This document shows, in pieces, positions 25,206 to 33,954 of a DNA stretch of 64,000 bases. The DNA lies in assembly GCF_003287455.1 (NCBI RefSeq), contig NZ_PRLC01000003.1, positions 62,001 through 126,000 on the forward strand, read 5' to 3'. This stretch comes from Faecalibacterium hattorii (lineage in GTDB: Bacteria; Bacillota; Clostridia; Oscillospirales; Ruminococcaceae). How positions within the stretch are numbered: position 1 is the first letter of the stretch; each line of letters opens with the position of its first letter. A program made the position numbers and the translations under genes. The notes under the pieces were generated by a model, which was not told where the DNA came from, did no database searches, and saw nothing but the letters and a program-made list of their open reading frames with translations.

Positions 25206-26096
25206 TCACTCATTCACAGGGACGGCACCGGCAGTACGGATGAGGTCGGCGGCGTCGGTGCTGGTGGCAAAGTCGAAGAAGGCCTGTGCCTGTTCGGACA
25301 GGGTGACGGACTTGTTGGTGACGAAGACGAAGGGGCGCTGGACCTCATAGCTGCCGTCCTTGACGGTCTCTTCGCTGCACTCCACGCCGCCGACAGTGAC
25401 CATCTTCACGGTGTCGCCCACGGCGGAGAGGGAAGCGTAGCCGATGGCGAGGGGGTTGGCCTCCACCGCGCTGATGACGGCGCCGGTGGCGGTCAGCTCC
25501 TGCGCATACTTGCAGGAATCCTTCACGTCCACGATGCTCTCGAAGCCGTCGCGGGTGCCGGAACCGGCCTCACGGCCGATCAGAACGATCTCGCCGTCGT
25601 CGCCGCCCACATCGGCCCAGTTGGTGATCTCGCCGGTGAACATCTGCTTGAGCTTGTCCACGGTCAGGTCCTCGACCTTGCTGGCCTTGTTCACGATGAT
25701 GGCGATGCCGTCCAGTGCGATAACGGTGCCGTCCACATCGTTCTTCTCCTCGTCCTTCAGGCCACGGGAGGACAGGCCAATGTCCAGCGTCTTATCGGTG
25801 GCACCGGTGATGCCGGCGCCGGAACCGGTGGGGTCATAGCTGACGGTGACGCCCGGCTCCACTTCTGCAAAGCCTTCGGTCAGGGCAGCGATGACGTTCT
25901 TCATGGAAGTGGAACCGCCGGTGGCCACATTGCCGGACAGGCTGCCAGAAGCCGTGGAAGCCGCCGCAGAAGAAGCGGTGGATGCCACGGAAGAGGCAGC
26001 GGCGGAAGAAGCGGAACCGCCGCAGGCGGTCAGGGCAGCGGCAGCAGCGGCTGCACCACAAACGGCAAGGAACGAACGACGCGTGATCTTTTTCAT
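25206..26096 (-). CDS. pstS: Phosphate-binding lipoprotein PstS
   Basis: This 296-residue solute-binding lipoprotein has the N-terminus MKKITRRSFLAVCG followed by the lipobox LTAC at about residues 24-27. An Ala/Ser linker (about 30-55) precedes the binding domain. Phosphate-contact blocks include GSTSMKN, DPTGSGAG and REAGSGTRDGFE. The RRSFL motif before the lipobox looks twin-arginine-like. It is the first gene of pstSCAB-phoU. GGAGG lies before the ATG at 26096; an earlier in-frame ATG overlaps that site. Confidence 0.93.
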   Translation of the reverse strand: MKKITRRSFLAVCGAAAAAAALTACGGSASSAAASSVASTASSAAASTASGSLSGNVATGGSTSMKNVIAALTEGFAEVEPGVTVSYDPTGSGAGITGATDKTLDIGLSSRGLKDEEKNDVDGTVIALDGIAIIVNKASKVEDLTVDKLKQMFTGEITNWADVGGDDGEIVLIGREAGSGTRDGFESIVDVKDSCKYAQELTATGAVISAVEANPLAIGYASLSAVGDTVKMVTVGGVECSEETVKDGSYEVQRPFVFVTNKSVTLSEQAQAFFDFATSTDAADLIRTAGAVPVNE

Positions 26097-26175
26097 GATG
26101 TTTTCCTCCAAAATAACACCGGAGCTTTTGCCCGGTCTCGATTTTCTTTTTTGTGTTTTCCCTTGGAACGCCTTG

Positions 26176-26233
26176 ATTATAGCGCCCCGCCATTCCGGCT
26201 GCGACCATGATGGAGCAAAATCGAAGTAAAATC
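26176..26233 (-). promoter_or_regulatory. pst promoter with candidate Pho box
   Basis: On the minus strand, a perfect TATAAT (26176-26181) has a poor -35. Just upstream are two direct repeats, GATTTTAC and GATTTTGC, with an 11-bp period (26215-26233). A weak -35 plus 11-bp direct repeats is the usual arrangement for activation by a PhoB/PhoP regulator. The exact consensus for this organism is unknown to me. Confidence 0.5.
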
Positions 26234-26252
26234 TTTGTGCAGATCGGCAAAG

Positions 26253-26293
26253 AAAAAACGCCGGAGCTGTGCAAACCGCACAACTCCGGCGTC
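26253..26293 (-). terminator. Terminator of the two-lipoprotein operon
   Basis: The stem CGCCGGAGCTGTGC / GCACAACTCCGGCG is followed by T6 on the minus strand. Confidence 0.88.
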
Positions 26294-26307
26294 GATATTT
26301 TTTGTTT

Positions 26308-26847
26308 TTACTGGGTGATAATAATGGTATTGGCTTCTTTCCGATAGACCTTGCAGCTCAGATAAGTTTTGTTATCCTGCGGATTCGGGAAGAACAAGAT
26401 CTGCACATAATCAAACGAGATATCCTTGCCCGTTCCGCACAGATGACCCTTCTCATACTGGCCGCGATTCAGCGTGCGCTTTTCCATCGCATTCCAGCTC
26501 TTGTTTTTCTTCAGGAACGCCATCGTCCCCGAATCCATCGTCAGATCTTTCGAGCCATTCACCCGCAGCTTGAAGCTGCCATTGGCCGGGTCGATGGGAA
26601 TGCCCGCAGCGCTGCCATTATTGATAAGCACTTCCGGAACCAAATAGAACGTACCGTCCGAAGCATACCCATAGGACAGCGAACGAACCGTCATTTTGAT
26701 CTCTCTCAGTTCGGCAGTATCATTCAACCCCTTTGCATTTGCAACCAGATCCCCACTGCCACAAGCCGTCAGCCCCGCCGCCGAAACAGCCAGCGCCGCG
26801 GCCGCAGCACTCTTCAGAAATACACGGCGGGAAAATTTCAGTTCCAT
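26308..26847 (-). CDS. Putative lipoprotein with DUF4352-like beta domain
   Basis: This 179-residue protein has a twin-arginine-like start (FSRRVFLK) and the lipobox LTAC near residue 28. The remainder is strand-rich (TVRSLSYGYA, LVPEVLINNGS, SFKLRVNGSK, YLSCKVYRKE) and resembles the immunoglobulin-like DUF4352 or telokin-like domains of Firmicutes lipoproteins. The role is unknown. It lies 28 bp after a related lipoprotein gene in the same direction, so the two form an operon, perhaps after duplication. AGGAGAG precedes the ATG. Confidence 0.68.
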   Translation of the reverse strand: MELKFSRRVFLKSAAAAALAVSAAGLTACGSGDLVANAKGLNDTAELREIKMTVRSLSYGYASDGTFYLVPEVLINNGSAAGIPIDPANGSFKLRVNGSKDLTMDSGTMAFLKKNKSWNAMEKRTLNRGQYEKGHLCGTGKDISFDYVQILFFPNPQDNKTYLSCKVYRKEANTIIITQ

Positions 26848-26875
26848 AAAATCGCTCTCCTAGGTTTTGGTTCTA

Positions 26876-27469
26876 TTATTTCCGGGCAGAGGTAACGCTT
26901 CCGTCTGCATTCCGGTTCATCACAAAGGTGGAAGTATTGCCTTTCAGGTTGAAGGTGAACTCCAAGCTGCTCCAGTTTTTGTTGACATGGGCTTCGCCCT
27001 CGGGCTGGAAACAGATATAACCCGCCTCTGCCTTATTCAGATCCTTGCCCGGCCCATAGGTCTTGGTGCCGTTTGCATCGAACAGCGGGGTGTACTTGCC
27101 CAAACCGCTCACATTTGCTGCCTTTTTCGGGTCCAGAACGACCTTTGCCTTGTGGCCGTCGATCGTTGCGCTGGTGATGTCGCTTGCCTTGAAGGTGACC
27201 GTCTCATTGGTCAGATTCTTGACTTGGAATTCGACAGCCAGCAGCACCAGCTCTTCCCCATACGACCACGGCTGGTACTGATTGCTCAGGGCATACATAA
27301 AAGAGCCTGCGCTGTCTGCCGCATGGCCCTTCTGGTCACCGTACTGCTGGAAGAACGAGCCGAGCGCATTATCGACCGCATCGCAGCCGCTCAGTGCACC
27401 CGCTGCACCCACAGCCAGCGCCATCGCGCCGGTGATCTTCAAGAACGAACGCCGAGTCATCATTTCCAT
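26876..27469 (-). CDS. Putative lipoprotein, DUF4352-like
   Basis: This 197-residue lipoprotein has a MTRRSFLKITG start and the lipobox LSGC near residue 29. The mature part has the strands LVLLAVEFQVKNLTNETVTF and YICFQPEGEAHVNKNW. The first of these is the conserved core I associate with DUF4352 domains. The start MEMMTRRSF is chosen because AGGAGG lies eight bases upstream; the open frame extends far further without a ribosome site. It is the first gene of a two-lipoprotein operon. No ligand is known. Confidence 0.7.
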   Translation of the reverse strand: MEMMTRRSFLKITGAMALAVGAAGALSGCDAVDNALGSFFQQYGDQKGHAADSAGSFMYALSNQYQPWSYGEELVLLAVEFQVKNLTNETVTFKASDITSATIDGHKAKVVLDPKKAANVSGLGKYTPLFDANGTKTYGPGKDLNKAEAGYICFQPEGEAHVNKNWSSLEFTFNLKGNTSTFVMNRNADGSVTSARK

Positions 27470-27575
27470 TGTTTTTTTCCTCCTGTTGATCTGTGCCCCA
27501 GCGGGCACTCCGCAAATGATCTCTCTGTCAAGAATACCCATATTCTTTCGTTCTGTCAAGCCTCTTTTTTTCAGC

Positions 27576-27613
27576 AAAAACCGCCCGTCTGTACACAGCG
27601 TACAGGCGGGCGG
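27576..27613 (-). terminator. Terminator of the nag operon
   Basis: A perfect 14-bp stem (CCGCCCGTCTGTAC and its complement) is followed by T5 on the minus strand. Confidence 0.9.
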
Positions 27614-27635
27614 CGGGGGATTTAGGATTTCGGGG

Positions 27636-28238
27636 TCAGAACTGCGCCGTAGACCCATCGGGGCGGTAGAAGGTGACGTACTTTCTCCACTGGGGTTCTC
27701 CCATGGTGCGGCGGTAGCAGTCCACGAGGCCCTGCACGGTGGTTTCGGCGTCCGGAGTGCGGGAGCCGCAGGGCAGCACCAGCACCCGGAACCATGCGTC
27801 GAAGAGGTGTTCGGTCCAGCCGACGTCCTGTGCGCCGCAGCGGGCGTAGAAGCCCAAGCGGCGGACGGCCATGGCTTCGTCCTCAGCCTTTTCGGGACAC
27901 TCAGCCTCAATGAGGATGGCGGACGCGCCGTTTTCGTGGCTGGGCAGCTCGGCCAGCAGGGCCGCGCCGAGCCCTGCCGCCCGGTATTGGGGGAGAACGG
28001 CGAAATAGTCCAACTGACTCATGGCACAGCCCACAGGCCGCACCATCAACAGATACGCCGCCAGCGCCTCGCCGTCAAAAACGCCCCATGTGTGGGCAGT
28101 CCCGGCGGCTTCGCTCGTCAGGATCATACTCAGCGGCTTCCGCTCGCTCTGGGGAAAATCCCGGCACATCTCGTGGAGGTACACGCGGGTCAGTTCGTCA
28201 GCGGTCAGCAGCCGCCATGTCAGGGTCACGGGGTTCAT
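27636..28238 (-). CDS. GNAT family N-acetyltransferase in the nag operon
   Basis: This 200-residue protein has a GNAT core. YFAVLPQYRAAGLGAALLAEL is the acetyl-CoA-binding stretch, and EAECPEKAEDEAMAVRRLGFYARCG closes the fold. Its ATG overlaps the nagA stop by 4 bp, and AAAGGAA lies inside nagA, so the two are co-translated. The acceptor is unknown. An amino-sugar-related substrate is possible from context only. Confidence 0.82.
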   Translation of the reverse strand: MNPVTLTWRLLTADELTRVYLHEMCRDFPQSERKPLSMILTSEAAGTAHTWGVFDGEALAAYLLMVRPVGCAMSQLDYFAVLPQYRAAGLGAALLAELPSHENGASAILIEAECPEKAEDEAMAVRRLGFYARCGAQDVGWTEHLFDAWFRVLVLPCGSRTPDAETTVQGLVDCYRRTMGEPQWRKYVTFYRPDGSTAQF

Positions 28239-29362
28239 AGGATGCGGATTCCTTTCTGGATGACAGCCTTGACGTTGAGCGCTTCGTCCGCCAGAATCAC
28301 GTTGCCGTACCGTCCGGCGCTCAGGCTGCCATAGTCGTTGTCGATGCCAATGCTCTTGGCGGGGTTTTCGCTGGCGGCGCGGACAGCGCTTTCCAGCGGG
28401 ACGCCCATTTCCAGCACGGCACGCTTCATGCAGTCGTACAGGCAGGTGGCGCTTCCGGCGATGGTGCCGGGCTGTTCGGTCAGGGTGGCACGGGGGCCGC
28501 AGACGGTGACCGCCTGTCCGCCCAAGCTGTACTGGCCGTCAGGCAGACCGCAGGCCATCATGCTGTCGGCGATCAGGATCACGTGGTCATCGCCGAAGGT
28601 GTTGAAGGTGAAGCGGACCATGGCCGGGTGGATGTGGACGTGATCGGTGATAAGCTCCACTTCCGCGCCCCGCTCCAGCGCCGCAATGATGGGGCCGGGC
28701 TCCCGGTGGGTGATGCCGGGCATGGCGTTGTACAGGTGGGTCATGTGGGTGGCACCGGCGTCAAAGGCCGCGAGGGCGGTATCGTAGCTGGTGCAGGTGT
28801 GGGCGATGGAGATGCGCACTTCCTCGTGGCACTCCTTGATGAAGTCCAGCGCGCCCGGCTCCTCCGGGGCAACATCCACCAGCTTGATCAGGCCGCCCGA
28901 CCGCTCCTGCAAGCGGCGGAACATCCCCACATCGGCGGGGTGGAGGTACTCCGGGTTCTGGGCGCCCACCTTCTTCGGGCTGATGAAGGGGCCTTCCATG
29001 TTGATGCCCACAAGGTCCGCGCCCTTGCCGTTTTTGTGGGCGGCGGCGGCATCCATGACGTTGTTCAGGATCTCTTCCGAGAAGGTCATGGTCGCGGGGC
29101 AGATGGCCAGCACGCCTTTGCTGGCCTCGAAGTCAGCGAGGGTCTGGATGGCTTCTTCGCTGCCGTCGCAGAAGTCCTTGCCCATAGCCCCGTGGAAGTG
29201 GATATCCACCAGACCCGGCAGGGCATAGGCCCCGGCCGCGTCCACGACTTCCTCGCCCTCTTCGGGCTGGGCGAACGGCACGATGCGGCCATCGCGGATG
29301 AAGAGGTTCCCCTCCTCAAAGGTGTGGCGGGGGGTATAGATTTTTGCGTTCTTGATGATCAT
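28235..29362 (-). CDS. nagA: N-acetylglucosamine-6-phosphate deacetylase
   Basis: This 375-residue amidohydrolase removes acetate from GlcNAc-6-phosphate. Visible active-site blocks are DIHFHG, NMEGPFI, ISIAHT, HLYNAM and the late Asp in IADSMM. It acts between the PTS importer and NagB in amino-sugar catabolism. An interspersed repeat separates it from nagB, and only a weak AGAGGA precedes the ATG, so its expression relative to nagB may be lowered. Confidence 0.94.
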   Translation of the reverse strand: MIIKNAKIYTPRHTFEEGNLFIRDGRIVPFAQPEEGEEVVDAAGAYALPGLVDIHFHGAMGKDFCDGSEEAIQTLADFEASKGVLAICPATMTFSEEILNNVMDAAAAHKNGKGADLVGINMEGPFISPKKVGAQNPEYLHPADVGMFRRLQERSGGLIKLVDVAPEEPGALDFIKECHEEVRISIAHTCTSYDTALAAFDAGATHMTHLYNAMPGITHREPGPIIAALERGAEVELITDHVHIHPAMVRFTFNTFGDDHVILIADSMMACGLPDGQYSLGGQAVTVCGPRATLTEQPGTIAGSATCLYDCMKRAVLEMGVPLESAVRAASENPAKSIGIDNDYGSLSAGRYGNVILADEALNVKAVIQKGIRIL

Positions 29363-29377
29363 ATGCTCGTTCCTCTA

Positions 29378-29503
29378 AGAAACAACTCCCTCAGTCACGG
29401 CTTTGCCGTGCCAGCTCCCTCGGTGAGGGAGCCTTGACGCAGCGGGCAGCTGTGAAGCCTCCCTCCGGGAGGGAGGTGGCGCGACAGCGCCGGAAGGAGT
29501 TTC
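29378..29503. repeat. Interspersed palindromic repeat, copy 3
   Basis: This is a shorter copy of about 126 bp between nagB and nagA inside the operon. It has CACGGCTTTGCCGTG, GCTCCCTCGGTGAGGGAGC and CCTCCCTCCGGGAGGGAGG, and ends ACTCC / GGAGT. Unlike copies 2 and 6 it has no T run, so it should not stop transcription completely. Confidence 0.85.
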
Positions 29504-29504
29504 A

Positions 29505-30233
29505 TTACAACAGGCTCAGTGCCTCTTCATCGGCGACCAGAATGCAGTCGGGGTGCATCTGGAGAATGGAACCCGGACACTCCGGGGTGACGGGGCCGGA
29601 CACAACGGCCTTGACGGCCTTGGCCTTGGCCAGACCGTTGGCCACCACCAGCACCTTGCGGGCCTGCATGATGGTCTTGATGCCCATGGTGTAGGCCTGT
29701 TTGGGCACAAGGTCCTCGTTGCCGTCAAAGAAGCGCTTGTTGGCCTCGATGGTGGCGGTGGTCAGGTCAACGCAGTGGGTCTCCAGCTCAAAGGCTTCGC
29801 CCGGCTCGTTGAAGCCGATGTGGCCGTTGGGGCCAAGGCCCAGCAGCTGCAGATCGATGCCGCCGACGCTGTGGATGATCTCGTTGTACTTGGCGCAGGC
29901 GTCTGCCGCGTCGGGGTTGGTGCCGTCGGGCAGGTGGATCGCTTCGGGGCGGATGTTCACATGGTCGAACAGGTTCTTGTGCATGAAGCTCCAGTAGCTT
30001 TCCGGGTGCTCCTTGGGCAGACCGCGGTACTCGTCGAGGTTGACGGTGGTGACTTCGGAGAAGTCGATGTCGCCCTTGTTGTACCACTCCACCAGCTGTG
30101 CATACGCGCCCACCGGGGTGCCGCCGGTCGCCAGACCCAGCACGCAGTTCGGCTTCATAATGACCTGCGCGGAGATGATGTTGGCAGCCTTGCGGGACAT
30201 ATCCTTATAATCCTTTGCACGAATGATCTTCAT
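29505..30233 (-). CDS. nagB: Glucosamine-6-phosphate deaminase
   Basis: This 242-residue isomerase/deaminase converts GlcN-6-phosphate to fructose-6-phosphate and ammonia. Family blocks are LGLATGGTPVGAYAQL, NLDEYRGL, GLGPNGHIGFNEPG and TMGIKTIM. The length matches the short Firmicutes NagB, which lacks the allosteric C-terminus of the enteric enzyme. CAGGAGG precedes the ATG. It lies between the PTS gene and nagA. Confidence 0.96.
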   Translation of the reverse strand: MKIIRAKDYKDMSRKAANIISAQVIMKPNCVLGLATGGTPVGAYAQLVEWYNKGDIDFSEVTTVNLDEYRGLPKEHPESYWSFMHKNLFDHVNIRPEAIHLPDGTNPDAADACAKYNEIIHSVGGIDLQLLGLGPNGHIGFNEPGEAFELETHCVDLTTATIEANKRFFDGNEDLVPKQAYTMGIKTIMQARKVLVVANGLAKAKAVKAVVSGPVTPECPGSILQMHPDCILVADEEALSLL

Positions 30234-30310
30234 AATCGGAACCTCCTGATTTTTTTCATTGACCCTAGTATAACACGCTTTCGGTTTCCAGAAAACGCTT
30301 TTATGTGAAC

Positions 30311-30360
30311 AAAAAAGAGGGCCGCCGGGGATGGGCGTAAACGCCCGCCCTCAGCGGCCC
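30311..30360 (-). terminator. Terminator after the GlcNAc PTS gene
   Basis: The outer stem GGGCCGC / GCGGCCC and inner stem GGGCGT / ACGCCC are followed by T6 on the minus strand. It should separate the PTS gene from nagB, unless read through. Confidence 0.8.
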
Positions 30361-30416
30361 ATGGGAACAGATGCGGAATCAACCAGACTTCCGCAGGTTA
30401 CAATTCAGAAATGCAC

Positions 30417-31889
30417 TTACAGCATCTTCTTCAGCTCATCGTACACGAACTGAACCTTGGTGCCGATGATGACCTGACAGGTGTTCTTGTCGGGGCGGAT
30501 GACGCCGGCAGCGCCAGCAGCCTTGACAGCCTTTTCATCGACCTGCGTGTAGTCCTTGATGGTGAAGCGCAGACGGGTAGCGCAGTAGTCCACGCTGGAG
30601 ACGTTTGCCTTGCCGCCGATGGCCTTCAGCACACCAGAAGCAACTTCGGTGTAGTTGTTGTTGGCCAGCGTCACCTTCTTCTCGGCCTCTTCGGCGTCCT
30701 CGTCCTCACGGCCGGGGGTCTTCAGGTCGAACTTGGTGATGGCGAAGTAGAACACGAAGTAGAACACGAGGAAAGCAGCGATGCCCAGAGGAATGATCAT
30801 CCAAGTCTTAGCAGCTGCGGGCAGGGAAGCGGAGAACACGAGGTCGGTGGCACCGGCAGAGAAGCAGAAGCCAGCACGGAAGCCGGAGTAGTAGGTGATG
30901 ACGGTGAAGATGCCGTACAGAGCAGAGTAGACAACGTACAGCGGGAAGCACAGGAACATGAAGCCGAACTCGAACGGCTCGGTGACGCCGCAGACGAAAG
31001 CGCAGATGGCAGCGGACAGAACCAGACCGATGGCAGCCTTCTTGTTCTTAGCGGTGCGGACCATGGCCAGCGCAGCACCGGCGATACCGAACATCATGCA
31101 GGGGAAGAAGCCGGACATGTACATGCCGAGGCTCCAGCCCACATCCGCAGAGGTCTCGCCAGCCCAGAAGTGGGACAGGTCGCCCAGACCGATGGTGTCG
31201 AACCAGAACACGTTGTTCAGAGCGTGATGCAGGCCGGTGGGGATCAGCAGACGGTTCAGGAACGCGTAGATACCAGCGCCGATGCCGTCCATGTTTGCGA
31301 TGGCCTCGCCCAAAGCGACCAGTGCACCGAAGATCAGAGGCCAGACGAACAGCAGGACAACGGAGACCGCGATGGAGATCAGGCCGGTGGCAATTGCGAC
31401 GAAGCGCTTGCCGGAGAAGAATGCCAGCCAGTCAGGCATCTGGGTGTTCTTGAACTTGTTGTAGCAGGTCGCGCCCACCACAGCGGCCAGAATGCCGATG
31501 AACGAGTTGCCAGCGACCTTCTGGAAAGCGATGTAGGTAGCAGTGCCCTCTTCGAGGGTGCGGACTGCACCGACGACGGCGGGGTTCAGCAGCTGCTGCA
31601 TCATCAGGAAGCTGACGAGGCCAGCCAGACCAGCGGTACCGTCGTGGTCATCCGCCAGACCGACTGCTGCACCAATTGCAAACAGCCATGCCATGTTGTC
31701 GATCAGAGCGCCGCCTGCCTTGACCAGCAGGAAGCCAACGGTATAAGCTGCGCCGGAAGTTGCTGCACCGGGCACACCCATAACGCCCGGAGCAAAGGCA
31801 TAGCCAAGACCCATCAGGATGCCGCAGATCGGCAGGACCGCGACGGGAAGCATCAGTGCCTTGCCCAGTTTCTGGAGATACTTCATCAT
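30417..31889 (-). CDS. nagE: PTS transporter EIICB, N-acetylglucosamine/glucose type
   Basis: This 490-residue fusion has EIIC (about 1-385, about ten hydrophobic segments) and EIIB (about 410-490). EIIC contains the sugar-site-like GVTEPFEF and LIPTGLHHALNNVFW. EIIB has the phosphorylated cysteine in DYCATRLRF. No EIIA domain is fused, so a separate EIIA is needed. Placement beside nagBA supports GlcNAc as substrate. AAGGAGG fits the ATG at 31889; an earlier ATG sits almost on the ribosome site. An operator-like palindrome lies upstream. Confidence 0.88.
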   Translation of the reverse strand: MMKYLQKLGKALMLPVAVLPICGILMGLGYAFAPGVMGVPGAATSGAAYTVGFLLVKAGGALIDNMAWLFAIGAAVGLADDHDGTAGLAGLVSFLMMQQLLNPAVVGAVRTLEEGTATYIAFQKVAGNSFIGILAAVVGATCYNKFKNTQMPDWLAFFSGKRFVAIATGLISIAVSVVLLFVWPLIFGALVALGEAIANMDGIGAGIYAFLNRLLIPTGLHHALNNVFWFDTIGLGDLSHFWAGETSADVGWSLGMYMSGFFPCMMFGIAGAALAMVRTAKNKKAAIGLVLSAAICAFVCGVTEPFEFGFMFLCFPLYVVYSALYGIFTVITYYSGFRAGFCFSAGATDLVFSASLPAAAKTWMIIPLGIAAFLVFYFVFYFAITKFDLKTPGREDEDAEEAEKKVTLANNNYTEVASGVLKAIGGKANVSSVDYCATRLRFTIKDYTQVDEKAVKAAGAAGVIRPDKNTCQVIIGTKVQFVYDELKKML

Positions 31890-32232
31890 AAGACACATTC
31901 CTCCTTAAAGAATGTTGTTGTTATGGCGGCCTCTGGTTGCAGACCGTCCATAATTGCGTAACAATATCTTAACACATGTTAAGAAAAAAGGAAAGGGGGT
32001 TTCCGCCCTTTTTTCCACAATTGATACAAAAATCCTTGATTTTGCATTTTTTAGTCAAAAGTTTTTGGGGTTTTTGATGGGATACAAGTTTTTTCTCTGA
32101 AAAGAATTTTCTTATTTGTGAATTTTCTATGTTCTGCCGCCTCTGCCGCGCACTTCTTGCGCCGTGGCGGCGTCTATGTTACTATATAGGTATTCCCGAA
32201 CCGTGTACAACATCCCGAAGGAGGTTTTATCA
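31890..32232. promoter_or_regulatory. Intergenic control region between nagE and prmA
   Basis: This 343-bp AT-rich region holds a palindrome CTTAACA-CA-TGTTAAG at 31968-31983, about 80 bp before nagE, that could be an operator overlapping a weak -10 on the minus strand. Next to it a hairpin, AAAAAAGG / CCTTTTTT with inner GC pairs (about 31984-32016), looks terminator-like on both strands. A possible -10 (TATATA) for prmA lies near 32182. I see no convincing open reading frame here. Confidence 0.4.
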
Positions 32233-33150
32233 ATGGAATGGACTGATATCCGCCTGACCGTGGCCAAGGCCGACGCTGACAACGCCGAAGCCGTCGCCAC
32301 CATGATTGCCGAAGGCGGCATCTATATCGAAGACTACAGCGACATCGAACAGCAGGTGGCCGAGATCGCGCATGTGGACCTCATCGAGCAGGAACTGCTG
32401 GACAAGCCCCGCGATCAGGTCATCATCCACCTGTATCTGGAGCCGGGCGCTTCCCCCGTGGAGACGCTGGCCCTCATCGCGGCCCGGATGGAGGCGGCGG
32501 GCATCGCCTACACCGTCGAGACCGAAGGCGTGGAACAGGAGGACTGGCAGAACGGCTGGCGCAAGTATTATCACCCGATGGAGATCGGCCAGCGCCTTGC
32601 CGTGGTGCCCTCTTGGCAGGAGTACGACACCGACCGCGTCAAGCTCATCCTCGACCCCGGCCTCGCCTTTGGCACCGGCGGCCACGAGACCACCAGCCTC
32701 TGCTTGGAGGCGCTGGACGAGCGGGTCAAGGGCGGCGAACGGGTGCTGGACATCGGCACCGGCTCCGGCATCCTTGCCATCGCAGCGCTCAAGCTGGGCG
32801 CTGCCTCCGCCGAGGGCGTGGACATCGACCCCGTGGCCGTCCGCACCGCTGGGGAGAACGCCGCCCTGAACGGCACAGCCGACAAGCTCACCGTCCTTGT
32901 GGGCGATTTGTCCGACAAGGCCAGCGGCACCTACGACATCATCACCGCCAACATCGTTGCCAACGCCATCCTGTCGCTGGCCCCCGCCGTACCCGGCCTG
33001 ATGGCCGAGGATGCCGTCTTCATCGCCAGCGGCATCATCGACAGCCGGAAGGATGAGGTCATCGCCGGGCTGGAAAAAGCTGGGCTTACTGTACAGGAAG
33101 TTAAGGAAAAGCGCGGCTGGGAGTGCATTGTCTGCAAAAAAAGCAAGTAA
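32233..33150 (+). CDS. prmA: Ribosomal protein L11 methyltransferase
   Basis: This is a 305-residue SAM-dependent methyltransferase that modifies lysines of ribosomal protein L11. Motif I is VLDIGTGSGILAIAALKLG, preceded by the PrmA-specific DPGLAFGTGGHETT. Post-motif blocks GVDIDPVAV and ITANIVANAI are present. Translation starts at MEWTDIRL after GAAGGAGG. It lies 46 bp upstream of rsmE, a gene pair found in many Firmicutes. Confidence 0.95.
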   Translation: MEWTDIRLTVAKADADNAEAVATMIAEGGIYIEDYSDIEQQVAEIAHVDLIEQELLDKPRDQVIIHLYLEPGASPVETLALIAARMEAAGIAYTVETEGVEQEDWQNGWRKYYHPMEIGQRLAVVPSWQEYDTDRVKLILDPGLAFGTGGHETTSLCLEALDERVKGGERVLDIGTGSGILAIAALKLGAASAEGVDIDPVAVRTAGENAALNGTADKLTVLVGDLSDKASGTYDIITANIVANAILSLAPAVPGLMAEDAVFIASGIIDSRKDEVIAGLEKAGLTVQEVKEKRGWECIVCKKSK

Positions 33151-33196
33151 GGCCAGCTCCCCCGGAGGGGGAGCTTCAGTTGAAAAGGATTAGAAA

Positions 33197-33940
33197 ATGC
33201 CGCACCGTTATTTTACTACCGAGATCGCCGACGGCACCGCAACGCTGCGGGGTGCCGACGCCCATCATCTCGCCCGCGTGATGCGGGGCAAGCTGGGCGA
33301 TACCGTCATCCTCTGCGACGGCAACGCCGTGGAGTACACCGCCACCATCACCGGCTTCGGCCCGGAGACGGTGGAGTTCAGCGTGGAGCCGGGCTACCCC
33401 AGCGCCGCCGAACCCAGCGTAGAAGTCACCCTTTTTGTGGGCTATCCCAAGCAGGACAAGCTGGAGCAGGTCATCCGCCACGGCGTCGAGCTGGGCTGCG
33501 CCCATTTTGTTCCCTTCTTCAGCCGCTACTGCGTGGCAGCCCCCAAGAAAGAGGAGCAGAAAAACGAGCGCTACAACCGCATCGCCTTTGAAGCCGCCAA
33601 GCAGTGCGGCCGGGGCGTTTTGCCGGATGTGGCCCTCCCGCTGCCCAACTTCGGCGCGCTCTGCCGCAGTCTGGAAGGGTACGACCTCGTGCTCTTCTGC
33701 TACGAGTGCGGCGGTGCTCCCCTCCGGGAGCTGCTGGCAGACCTCCAGCCCGCCGACGGCCAGAAGCGGAAGATCGCCGTTATCACCGGCGCAGAGGGCG
33801 GTTTTGCCGCCGAGGAGGCCGAGATGGCCGCCAAAGCCGGTGCCAAGACCGTCGGCCTCGGCCCCCGCATTCTCCGCTGTGAGACGGCCCCGCTGGCCGT
33901 CCTCTCCGCCGTCATGACCCTGACGGGGAATCTGGAATAA
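33197..33940 (+). CDS. rsmE: 16S rRNA (uracil-1498-N3)-methyltransferase
   Basis: This 247-residue SPOUT-type methyltransferase has an N-terminal PUA-like domain (HHLARVMRGKLGD) and a knotted C-terminal domain. The SAM-site blocks are ITGAEGGFAAEEAEMA and GLGPRILRCETAPLAVLS. It methylates U1498 of 16S rRNA in the assembled small subunit. It follows prmA in one operon and ends in a strong terminator. Confidence 0.95.
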   Translation: MPHRYFTTEIADGTATLRGADAHHLARVMRGKLGDTVILCDGNAVEYTATITGFGPETVEFSVEPGYPSAAEPSVEVTLFVGYPKQDKLEQVIRHGVELGCAHFVPFFSRYCVAAPKKEEQKNERYNRIAFEAAKQCGRGVLPDVALPLPNFGALCRSLEGYDLVLFCYECGGAPLRELLADLQPADGQKRKIAVITGAEGGFAAEEAEMAAKAGAKTVGLGPRILRCETAPLAVLSAVMTLTGNLE

Positions 33941-33954
33941 CACTCTTTCAAACA

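Noticed and set aside
31984-32100. LicT/GlcT-type antiterminator site before the GlcNAc PTS gene
   Set aside because: A terminator-like hairpin exists, but the characteristic GGCAAAACC-type antiterminator sequence is missing.
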